Part shown: positions 22,990-33,491 of the stretch, piece after piece
Layout of the letters: each line of letters starts with the position of its first letter
Numbering within the stretch: position 1 is the stretch's first letter
Assembly: GCF_005239225.2 (NCBI RefSeq)
Contig: NC_133295.1
Location: 3,286,001 to 3,350,000, forward strand
DNA: 64,000 nt
DNA from: Populus alba
Lineage: Eukaryota; Streptophyta; Magnoliopsida; Malpighiales; Salicaceae
Reading direction: 5' to 3'
The notes under the pieces: generated by a model
Database searches by the model: none
What the model was told of the DNA's origin: nothing
Seen by the model: the letters and a program-made list of their open reading frames with translations, nothing else
Position numbers and translations under genes: made by a program

Positions 22990-24330
22990 TTAAATTAAAA
23001 ATAAACAAAACTTCAATAAAATGGAAAAATGACTAAAAACCAATAATCAAAACTCAAAGGTCTGAATATGAAATAATAAAAAAGGACCATAGTGTATTTA
23101 TTGGGTAAGAGAGAGAAAAAAATGAAGGAAAACAAAAGGTCACTTGTGACACACCAACCAGATTTGACATACATGTGCCACCTATAATAAAAGAGGAGAC
23201 AATAAAGAATAATTTAATATGACAGACGACTATTTTAGACACCTGAAAACCAACGTTATACGTCGACTTCATCGTACAGGTGTGTGATGTGCCCTGGCCA
23301 ACAACTTTTTTAATATAAAATAATTATTTTAATAGTAAATTACATAATTATCATCAACCAAACATACAATTAACAAAAAAAACTGAGGTTAAAAGGCCAA
23401 AATATCCCTTACAACAATGAACTAAATATCTTGCATACAAGGGTATTCTATTTGTGTATAAAAGAAAAATACCTAAACACCCCTGCCCACACCATTTAAT
23501 TTTTTTTTGCTCTCGTGGGTATTTTGGTTTATTTAGTGTTTATGAAAACATTTAATAGACAAAAATACTGTTAAAACAAATCAATAATGACTGACTTATG
23601 ATAGACATTTATTTTTTTGATGGGAAGAACAAAATGATCATTAAATAGATGAATAGAAAAATATAAAGTGGCTACACTAAATCTGCCATACTTTTTAGTA
23701 TATTTGTTATGTAAGTACTTTGGGTTGCATACCGATAGAGAGAATGGATGGATGGTTTTATACTTGGTGCTTAATTTATGAGTTAATTATCTCTTTTTCC
23801 GTTGGTTTTAGGCTTATTTTTAATACTAGAAGAAATCGTCTCAAAAAATACAAGACCGGTTTTCCAGGCATGAGATGACTCTCATTTCCTTGGATGGGTT
23901 GGGCCGGTGGGCTCATCCAAAGGCTAGCTTTTAGGTTGCATCAGTCAATCTATCACCGAGCCAACCCATCTAAGCCATCCCTGCATCACCACTCATAAAT
24001 ATTTATTGTTTTTATTAAACTAAATAGCACTATATTGATTGTTAAATAATAAATGTTAATGTTACATAAATTTTAAAGAGTTGACTTGATGACTAAGAAA
24101 ATAAGCTCTTTATTTCTTTACCTTTTAGGTTCAAATTTTTAAAATAATATTTTAAAAAAAACTATTAAATTCATCTGAATACACGAGAATTCATGTTTTT
24201 ACACTTTGTTTAGAAAATAGATTTAGTTTTGGCTTATAAACTCAGATAGGTGCAAATACTAGTTTTCAATAAACTATTTTAATAGATAAAATAAGAAAAA
24301 AAAACCCTCAAATATATCCAATATAGCAGG
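22990..24330. other. Intergenic, no gene recognised
   Basis: Mostly AT-rich. The block 23850-23990 (gggttgggccggtgggctca...) is GC-richer and looks like transposon-derived sequence, but I cannot classify it. Confidence 0.4.
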
Positions 24331-24339
24331 GATGATTAT

Positions 24340-24575
24340 TTTCAGTTCGATTCAGTTTTTTATAAAAAAATAAATAATCAAACTGAATTTTTTTTTAAAA
24401 AAAACCAAAATCGGTTCAAACCGATTGGTTTTGGTTTGTTTGGTTTTTTTAGGACAAAACCAGTTTGGCTCGGTTTTTTTTAAAATTTTAATCAGTTTTT
24501 TTTTTTAGTTTGGTTTTTTTAATTATTTTTTTTTAATTTTTTTAGTTTAATTGATTTTTGATTTTTTTTACTCAC
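24340..24575. repeat. GGTTTGGTTTTT / AACCGAACC-type low-complexity repeat
   Basis: The blocks 'cagttcgattcagttttt', 'aatcggttcaaaccgattgg' and 'ttggctcggtttttttt' form an imperfect palindrome-rich tract like the (GGTTCGGTTT)-type repeats common in plants. No ORF. Confidence 0.55.
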
Positions 24576-24599
24576 CCCCATAACATATAGATAGTTGAT

Positions 24600-25430
24600 C
24601 CTCCACTCCATTTCAAATCGAGGATTTTACCCGCTGGATCGATTTTCATGTCCCTTAATATTTCTATCAATTTCTCCTAGAAAGGCTCGATTTTATTGGA
24701 TAAAAGCATGGGCATTTGATGGAAATATCAATAGATATTGACAGAAGGATTCGATTACGAATGTTTGAAACGTAAGGAACCTAATTGAAAAAATAAAAAA
24801 CCATTATAAAATTAACTTGGGAGAAATATCGCACTGTTTCTCAACTCTCTAATTTGTTTTATTTAGTGATTTTTAAATTATTTTAATATACTCATTTTAA
24901 AATTAATTTTTAAAAAAAATAAAAAAATATTGCATTCAACGCTAATGAAAAATGAGAATCCATCATAAAAGTCGCAGAAAAAAGACTGTTCAGATTGCGG
25001 CTGCCAATATTGTGTGATTTGGATGGACACGTAAAGTCTAGACGATCATTTTGTATGCAAATCCTTGAATTTGAAATGGTCATAGCGTATGCTTTAGAAT
25101 TTAGAAATAGTTGTTTAATTTTGAGCTGAGTCGTCCATGTCTAATGGAAATCAAATATCAGCCTTGAAAAGCTCTCTCTTTACCTCACCTTCACGGAAAT
25201 TGTTCTGATGGAAATGATCATGACCTTCATGGAAATTGATTGAAGGTATTGTTGGGTTGAGAGAACGAATTAATGGGGCTGAACTAGTTTGACTTTGTCC
25301 TTCAAGTAGATGAGATTTGTCTTTTAAGGATTTCCTATTTATTATCGATGGGAAGTGATTTCACATGCTAAATCTTACTTGTTTTGTAATAAATGGTCTA
25401 TGCGCTTAGATATTGGGCAGCATGCAACAT
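24600..25430. other. Intergenic, no gene recognised
   Basis: Mixed sequence with moderate GC between 25010 and 25420, but no ORF or splice structure that I can support. Confidence 0.4.
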
Positions 25431-25439
25431 GTATTTTCT

Positions 25440-26525
25440 AGTGTTATGAAACCCGATCCAACTTGATAACTTGACTCGGGAGTCTTGCAAGGTCCCGGCT
25501 GGGTTTTTAAATGAGAAAAACTTGGGCTTGCAATTAGTTTGGTTAAACCCAGGTGACCCACTAAGTTAGCCTATAACTAAAGTGACCCAGTATGTCTTGG
25601 GTAAGACTTGAATTCTTTATATATATTAAAGAGACAATCAATATGGATGTAGACCATATACATATAGTTATCCCACATGAAATGTTTCTTTACTTTTTGA
25701 TGTGAGATAACTATATATAGCTTATGGGCCTATTTGAAAGTGTGGTAAATGTTGGGTTTTTCAAGGTATTTTTTTACTCGGAAAAATATCAAAATAATAT
25801 ATTTTTTATTTTTTAAAATTTCTTTTTGAAATCAGCATATTAAAACTATTCAAAAACACTAAAAAAAAATTAATTTTAAGTAAAGAAAAAAAATTCAAAA
25901 TTTTTTGGGTAAACAACTTTTTGGCTGTATTGCCATATGCCTCATATCCACATGAATTATTTTTTAATTTTTCAATGTGGAGTAATTACATTACACTTCA
26001 CATTTATTTTTAATATCCTATATTTACATGGATTGTTTTTTGAATTTTTTTGATGCAAATAATTATACGACACTTCATGCCTCATATTTTTTTTATAGAC
26101 TACATTCACATGTATTATTTCCAAACATTTTCAAATGGTATATAAAAACCTCAAACATATATATATTTTTTATTTTTCTAGGTTGACCCAGAACCTAATC
26201 CCTTGACCGAGTCAACAACTGTGGTAATTTTAGGCAAAGTTTTAAAACTCGGCCCAACCTAGTGGGTCAACTTGGGACCCGGCTAACTCGGGGCTGGAAC
26301 CAAGCTGGATTTAAGAAAAAATAAGGGAATTAAAAAACCCGGGTGACTTGGCAAGACCCAGTAAAAAACCCCATTGACTATTTTTTTAACCAAAACGACG
26401 TTATTTTAGTTTATAAAAAAAATTAGGATTGATCCGAGTGATTCGATCAAAACCCAATGACCTCAACAAAACCCATGACTTGGGTCGGGTCAACCACCAG
26501 GCCGGGTTTAAAAACTCTGATTTTA
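25440..26525. repeat. Dispersed repeat rich in GGGTT/GACCC blocks, with an inserted MITE-like copy
   Basis: The flanks contain 'aacttgactcgggagtct', 'taaacccaggtgaccca', 'ggttgacccagaacc', 'aaaactcggcccaaccta', 'aaccaaaacgacgttatttt' and 'catgacttgggtcgggtcaa'. This alternation of GACCCG-like words is a family-level signature shared with 11240, 26895, 27505, 49430 and 60200. Bases 25735-25945 are a separate MITE-like copy lying within it. The class is unknown and it is noncoding. Confidence 0.6.
25735..25945. repeat. MITE-like dispersed element copy nested in the 25.4-26.5 kb repeat
   Basis: It starts 'atttgaaagtgtggtaaatg', carries a core variant atcagcatattaaaactatt near 25832, and ends near 'ttttggctgtattgccat'. 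It matches the layout of the copy at 19160. Confidence 0.5.
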
Positions 26526-26535
26526 GGTGGTCATA

Positions 26536-27500
26536 CACTACCAGAAAATTGATAAATAAAAACGAAAATACTGAGGGAATATTTTTTTTGGTAAATTGCC
26601 GATGGATTTTATCAACGGAAATATTTCCTCGGTATTTACCGAGGGAATTATAGTGGAAAACAAATTAAAACAAAGTAAAAAAAATAATGATGTGCTATTT
26701 TTACCAACAAAATTACTGACGGAATTTATTCCGTCGGTAAATTCATTGGTAAACTGTGAACATTGTTCATCATGTCAATTATAAAGGGAATCATCAACGA
26801 AAAATTTCATCGGTATTTTCCAGAGAGCTCTGGAACTGTTCACTTTCCAATTGCACTGTTAATTACTAATCTTTACAGACAAAATCACCGACACATAGTT
26901 TTTAAACTCGGCCCGGTGGCCGGTCTAGTCCAAGGCTTTGGGTTTCAGATTTTGACCGGGTCACTAGGTCGCTTAGGTTAATTCTTTTTTTTTAATCAAA
27001 ATAATATTATTTTAGTAAAAAAATCAACGAGTTGCAACTGGGTTTTGTTTTTTCTCTTCTTAGCTTCACTTGCAACCATATTAAGGTAACATTTTTTTTT
27101 CATGTTTTTTTTTCACTATATTTGTTATTTTATTTTATTTTTAACTGTTTTTGTTCTTAATAATTATATGAATATTGTTGTAGGATTTGTTTTTTCATAT
27201 GATTTTCTTCTTTTTTTTTCCACATGTTTTTGAGTATTATAGAGTGTTGATTTTATATTAATTTAATTATTTTATAGTTTTGTAAAATAGATTTTTTTAA
27301 AATATTTTTAAATAACTACCGATAAAATTACATACTGTATTTTTTTCGAGAGAAATACCGATAGAATGAAGCCGATAATTTTTTTTTTTGCAAGTAATAA
27401 TATTTTTTTATTACCAACAGACTTACCGACGAAAAAAAAATTATTGATGAAAGATTCACTGATACTGTTACCGGTAAAGATTTTGTTGATAAATTATAAG
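26536..27500. mobile_element. CACTA (En/Spm)-like element terminus and subterminal repeats
   Basis: CACTACCAGAAAAT at 26536 fits the plant CACTA terminal inverted repeat (usual form CACTACAAGAAA). It is followed by many short subterminal motifs: tcggtatttaccgaggga, gacggaatttattccgtcgg, catcggtatttt, accgataaaat, taccgacgaaa and ttaccggtaaag. Such direct and inverted subterminal repeats bind the transposase in this superfamily. No transposase ORF is present, so the copy is non-autonomous or truncated. The matching right end (tttctggtagtg) was not found before 28 kb. A fragment of the GGGTCAACC-type repeat interrupts it near 26895-27010. Confidence 0.65.
26895..27010. repeat. Fragment of the GGGTCAACC-type dispersed repeat inside the CACTA-like element
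   Basis: The blocks 'tttttaaactcggcccggtg', 'ttttgaccgggtcactaggt' and 'aatcaaaataatattatttt' parallel those in the 25440-26525 copy. Confidence 0.55.
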
Positions 27501-27504
27501 GTCT

Positions 27505-27760
27505 CGTGGGTTGGGAAGGTTAGCTTAGGTCAAAAAACTCAAAATGACTTGTTTTTACCAATCATTTTTTAAAAAAGCGTTAATGGGTTGATATCGGGTT
27601 TTAATTGGATTAAACTTGAGTTAACTAGATTACTGGATTAACCTGAATTTTTAACCAAATCACCGAAGTTGTTTTTTTGGTTCTTCATCCTGGATTGGCT
27701 AGTTTCTAGGTCAACATACCAAGCCATCCAAGATTTAAAACAGTGGTCGGAGGCCTGGCT
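27505..27760. repeat. Diverged GGGTCAACC-type dispersed repeat
   Basis: It contains 'gttagcttaggtcaaaaaac', 'gttgatatcgggttttaatt' and 'ctggattaacctgaattttt'. It lies directly to the right of the last CACTA-type subterminal motif. Confidence 0.45.
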
Positions 27761-28073
27761 TATTAATCTAGAACGTCCATTTTTTCTTACATTATGTATT
27801 CTTATAGATTTATATATAGTCATTACATAAAATTATATATTTAATAATATAATCTTTGGCAATATTATATATTTAGATACTAATTTTCTAGGAAAAAAAA
27901 ATTCGATTCGTGTATTGTAAAAGAAACTTGGTGGAGAAGATTTAGTCCCTTACATGATAAATATCAAGTTGCAATGCAATATAAATTTGCGGGTTATATA
28001 ATTTGTGAATGAATGTGATTTATTATATTTGAAAATACAATATAACCCTTTTAAGATACCATAAAATTATTAT

Positions 28074-28681
28074 TAGATAGATAGATGCTAAAAATAGTAT
28101 AAAAGAATTGAAATTAAATAACCTAAACTAATTAAAGTCACAAAGAAGAAAATTGGCATTTAATAATTTCTTAACAAATATCAACTGATCCTATGCGTTT
28201 GGGAATATGGTGCAAGCTGCGTTTCCACTAAAATAAATAAAAATTGTTAATTTTTTTTTATATTTTGGATCGTTTTGATGCGTTAATTTTTCAAAAAAAT
28301 TATTTTTAAAAAATAAAAAAATTATTTTAATGTATTTTGGTATAAAAATCATTTTAAAAAAAAATCACAATTATACTTTTAAATAGAAATAAACATAAAT
28401 AAACATGATGTGGGAAACACATGGGAATGGGAAGTCCCTGTTAATGGTTCATGTTCTGATAATAAATATTCCAGTGGAATATTTATACTTATCAACAACA
28501 TGATCCATCAACATGTGCTTCCCATGTTTCCCAAAATTCTGTCTGTGACTTTTAATGCATCAGTTGATATTTGTCAAGAAATGATTCAATGCAAATTTTC
28601 TTCTTTGTGACTTTAATTAATTAGTTTAGGTTCTTAATTTCAATGCTTTTCTACTATTTCAGCATCTATCTATCTATCTAT
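28074..28681. repeat. Large foldback (palindromic) element split by a MITE-like insertion
   Basis: The outer arms 28074-28190 and 28559-28681 are reverse complements over about 120 bp with few mismatches (left 'tagatagatagatgctaaaa', right '...agcatctatctatctatc'). The inner arms 28409-28472 and 28477-28537 also pair and meet at the perfect dyad aatattcc-agt-ggaatatt (28465-28483). The left outer and inner arms are separated by about 215 bp, which contains a MITE-like copy (28195-28390); the right arms are only about 20 bp apart. The simplest reading is a ~400 bp near-complete palindrome later split by an insertion. It could be a foldback transposon or a source of hairpin RNA; no ORF is involved. 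Confidence 0.8.
28195..28390. repeat. MITE-like copy inserted in the left arm of the 28 kb palindrome
   Basis: It starts 'atgcgtttgggaatatggtg' and contains the family core in reverse orientation (ggatcgttttgatgcgttaa, 28267-28286). It ends near 'atacttttaaatag'. Confidence 0.5.
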
Positions 28682-28689
28682 GGAAAAAA

Positions 28690-31600
28690 AGATCTTAGTT
28701 TTTTTTTTAAATATTTTTTAGAATTGATCTTATCGGGTTTGAACTAAATTTAACTGTACTGAATCATTGAGACCTTTCTAGATTAATGTTTTCTTAGTTT
28801 AATTTAATATTCAGGTTTAATAAATATGAACCTATATTCTTGATCACTTTCTTCGTTTATTTGAATTTGAACCAACGACTGTTCGAAAAAAAAAATTAGT
28901 GGATCTTTCTCGTGGAATTTAGGGCATGGCTCTTTTATTTACATATGCATGGAAGCAAATAAATATATAAAAAATTATTTCTTTAACTCACCTTCATGGA
29001 AATATGTTTTCTGAAGAACTCGCCTAGTTCATGGGAATTAAACAAAGGGATCAGCGGGTGGAGAATTAACTAATTATGGAGTTGATTTAGTTCTGACTGT
29101 TTTGGTCCTCAGTGCGTCGTTGTTGCGGATTTTTTTATTTTTTTAATAATATCATTAAACTCAGTCAAAAACTTAGTAAGTCATTGTGATAACATCGACC
29201 CGACTAAGTTTCAAAGCAAACTTTGTGAAAGCTGATTTAGTGTTGCCCATTGGAAAACCAACAAATCAGTCAACCCTATTAAAAACCAGATTTTTATTTT
29301 TTTTTTTATATAAAAAATTATTTCATAAATAATGTTGATTAAAAAAAAATGTATAACAAAAATAAATATGAAGCGATATATTTTTGAGTAACCTAATTAA
29401 TATATTTTTAAAAAACAATAAATGAATAGTTAACTGGATAATGTAGGCGTTGTATTGGCCATTGGTAAGAAAGGTGGATGCCCACACTAACAATTATGCT
29501 CCCGTAATGACAAAGTGTAAAGTAAATAAAAAAATGGATGTGGTGTTAAACAATGGATGAATAAGGCAGCGAGAACATGGGCATGACTGTATTTTTTCAA
29601 GTCATGACGATATGTTTCTCTCTCCTGTTGGGTTTAGTTGGGTTGCACTTGGAGCTGGTTCGACCATTCTAACCTTTTTTATTAGCTCCCCTTCTCCTCT
29701 TCTCAGTTAGGACTTTATTGGCCTCGGTTGTTATGAATTTTGGAAGTAAATTGAATAATTATTTGAGAATTATTAATTAAGTTAAATAAAGATTAAAAAA
29801 ATGCACTATAGATTTATCACACGCACCAACATGTGAGGAAGACGATCGCATTATAAAAGCCTGTGCGGCTTCCCTCGAGCTCCTATGGCAGCTTTTTTTG
29901 ATATTATTGGAAACATCCTAGCAAGTGCTCCCTTTTATTGTGGCATGTAGTGAGCATGTAGATTTGGTGCATTTGTTTTTTTATTTTATGCGTTTTGCAG
30001 TGCAAAAAACATAAGTGAGATGTTTGATAATATACCAAATTATGTTTTATATTGTGAAGCCTGATTAAAAAATTAAGTTTGAAATGCAGTTTTTGTGAAG
30101 TAGTTTTTACATGTTTTTTTAATCGAGTTTTATTAACGAAATACATTTTCAAGTAAAAATTATATATGTTTTTTTGCTACACATAAACCTTCAACCATAA
30201 TATTTTTCAAACATGTATCTAAATCCAAACTAACCATATTTTTTTTTTATTTTTTTTAACACAACCACAAAAAAACTACCTTAAAAACAAACACACTAGT
30301 GTTGCTATGATGACCCACCTTTTTCTTTTCTGTCTTTCCCTCTCTTTTTTTTATTTATCGTATCTTTGATTTTTTGTGCTTGATTTTTCCATGAAAAAAA
30401 AAAAGGATGCATTTCTTTTTTTAATTTCCATTACAGTCCTTTTAATTTTAATCATTTTAAAAACACAGGAAGTGTTTCTTCATTAATTGCTTTTTAATTT
30501 TTTATCATAAAACTGAAAACTTTTTAGTTTTAGGGTACACCATGTTTTGCAAAAAAATAAAAATAAAGAAGGAATTATTTTCCATTATTTAAATATATTA
30601 ATTTTTTTTAATAAAATAAAATATTTTTCATTGTTATTTTTTAAATAATGATAATAAGATTCAAAACAATTTGTTATATTAGTCATAAAACTAAAGATGT
30701 AATGATAAATATTTGATGATAATATTAATAATGATTATGATAATAGCATTTATCACAATAATCATGCATGATTGCATGATAGTAATTATTATAGTAATGA
30801 TAATAGTTTGCCGTGATTAATGGTGATGAGATAGTTATTGTATTAAAAGGTTATAATAATAAAATTATAATTATATTAATAGTTAAATGAAATGATAATA
30901 TTTAATAAGGATAGTTAAAATTAATAAGTGGATGATATCAAATAAAATATTTGTTAGAAAACAAATATAGACTTAAACTGTCCAGTAAATTCTTTTATTT
31001 TATTTCTATAGAAAAAAGAACGGTTGAATTTAAAAATAAATTGATTGAGAATACATTATTGCTAAAAAAAACATGAGAGGTTTGGCATTATAAAGAGGAT
31101 GCCTTCCTATCTTTTATTTTTCTTTTTCTTTTTAACTATATGGTCTCAGAAAATAAAATTCTTACCAACTCTATGTTTATGGGGATAGTTTATAATTCTT
31201 TGGGGAGAGATCTTGTTGGTGTAAAGAAGACATTGAAAATTTATGGGTTCTTTGTTTTGTCTCCAGGAGGCGTGGACATGTGCTATCTTGTGGTGTTAGA
31301 ATATTGTTTTTTATATAAAAAATAATGTTTAGATACCGTAAATATGTTTTTTTTAAATAATTTGCATCTCAGTCATATACCCAACTCAATTAAATAAATT
31401 AATTTTATTTTAATTAAAAAATAAAAAAAATAGATAAATCAAATTAAAAAAAATGATCAAGTAACTTGAAAAAAAATAACATTTTTCTAAAAAAAAAAAA
31501 ACAAAATTGGATAAAAATATCACCTAAAAATATTGGTTCGAGTCAACTCGAGTTAACATAATAAATCTATAATACTAGTAATCAAATCGAGCCAACTTAG

Positions 31601-32090
31601 ACTATCTTGTCAAATCTACATATTAAGAGAATCCAATAAAGAAAAAAATTGAAGAAAATAAAAAAAAACCTATTTTTTCAAAAAAAAAAAATATGTTGAG
31701 TGATGAAAGTAAAGCAAATTAAATTTAGTTTTAATTTCAAAATACTTAAATTTTTCCCTGTTGGTGTAACCCAGTCCCTAATGAAAGAAAATTAAAGGGG
31801 TTTAATGTTTGTCAAAGCTTATTAACAAAATATTTCATCCATATCTTGAGATCCCCATTAATAAGTAAACAAAATAACCTACCAAATCTAAACCCATACT
31901 ATTGCAACATTAAATGACCGATTTGGAAAAGAATTAAAGGGCCAAAACGTAAAATATCAAAAGAAAAAAAAACAAATGAATATGGTAATCCGCAGTGATT
32001 ACAGTAATTTCAAGATATTTTTTTTTAAATTTAGTTTTAATTTAATTATCAGTAGTCATGTCTTGATGACACCTTGTGCCCTTGCTAAAT
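28690..32090. other. AT-rich intergenic region with repeat debris
   Basis: No gene recognised. Bases 29990-30295 resemble the MITE-like families (ends with aaaaacaaacacactagtg). Bases 30640-30930 are a degenerate GATAAT/ATTATG-rich low-complexity tract. The short ORF at 31140-31325 has no recognisable features. Confidence 0.45.
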
Positions 32091-32099
32091 TGAATATGG

Positions 32100-33425
32100 T
32101 AAAAGATAACACAGCGCAACGCGACGGTGTCAAGAGAACGTAAGCTAAAGATGGAACCTAAACGTCACGTTCACGCCATCAACTTCTTCTACACACGGAA
32201 GCATGTTGGAAGATTCCCGGTCCCCTTCTCTCCATGTTCCTCTTTGACTTTCTGTGTACCTCATCCTTAATCTAATATCTAATCAATTACATTTTTTTTT
32301 AATTATACTATATTCATTTCTAAGCTAAATGTTACACTAACTCATTAATTTTCGATCATGTTTGTTGCTTATTTATTTATTTATTTATTATTTTTTTATG
32401 TACAAGATTTCCTTCTACCTCTTTTGGATCAGGAGACCAATTCTTAACATGGCTCGAGGACACGATGTATTGTAGGCACCATTACCATACGAGAGGCTCG
32501 AGCCGTGTTCGCCATCTTGAGAGGACTAGCCCCAACTGCTAGACCCAAGCTCCGTTGCTAATTTCTTTTGTTATAAAGTAGACTCAAATTACTATATCAT
32601 GTGAAGAGTGAAAACGAGCATCCCTTCCCATTGAACAAACGTTTTATGTCTGTGATTCGTGTTATAAGATCATGCATATACAGACCAGACACTTATGAAG
32701 TGTTTATACTTTGGTCTCCACGTTTAACTTGGTTTTATGGGAATCCGATTTTACTTCATCAAACTAGTTTTTTCTGAGAGTATATCGGCTGGCACGTTTA
32801 CAAATTATTGCATGGAACAGATTTTAGTATAAAGATGTTGTAGCTAGCCCAGAGTTTTAAAAAAAGGAAGTAGACAACTAGAAGTAATAAATTGTGTGAT
32901 GAAATGGTCAGCAGTTGGACTTTCCTTATTCTTTGAATCCGATTTCTTATGACCAACGACCAGTCTTAACGAAGAAAGTTGCTTTCCAATTTCCTCAGTC
33001 AAACTTCTCCCTTACCCTTCCTTCAGAATCAGCCTTCCCTTAAATCTCTAGCCCACTCTTCCCTTCCCACCAGCTATTTTTTTTTTATCTTCATCAGACT
33101 TAGCCCTTTCAAGATCAACAAGCAACGTTAAAACTATATCATATTAACAACTTTCCTGAGTTCTTTATCTTATATTAGTTTTAGCCAGAGTTCAAGATTT
33201 AGCCTTTTCATCGCATCATTAGCTTCAGATTTTGTGTCCAATATTGCCAAACTCGGCTCTTTCTTTCTCTTTTTTTTTGTTTTTTGCACCCATGTTTCTT
33301 ATTGGCTTCTTGTTGTTCGTTCTATCAGCTTCATATATCCTTACCTGCTATTTTATTTCCTAGAGTATGAACAAGAGTTTTTTTTTTTTTTCCCTTAACT
33401 TGAATATTTTAGCTACCGTACTAGC
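32100..33425 (+). promoter_or_regulatory. Upstream region of the WRKY gene with W-box and bZIP-type sites
   Basis: Sites I can read: a W-box TTGACT at 32244-32249; an inverted W-box (agtcaa) at 32997-33002; and, at 32161-32170, aacgtcacgt, whose complement ACGTGACGTT contains both an ACGT core and a TGACG (as-1 type) site. W-boxes in WRKY promoters commonly mediate auto- or cross-regulation, and TGACG sites bind TGA bZIP factors. Function here is inference. The block 32400-32560 is GC-richer and unassigned. Confidence 0.4.
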
Positions 33426-33429
33426 TAGA

Positions 33430-33436
33430 TATATAA
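33430..33436 (+). promoter_or_regulatory. Candidate TATA box of the WRKY gene
   Basis: TATATAA sits 56 bp upstream of the chosen ATG inside the near-palindrome agctagatatataactagct. This predicts a short 5' UTR of about 30 nt. Confidence 0.45.
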
Positions 33437-33491
33437 CTAGCTAATCTACCTAGGCAAGTCATCTTTGTTTAATATTTTGCTGCCACTACAA

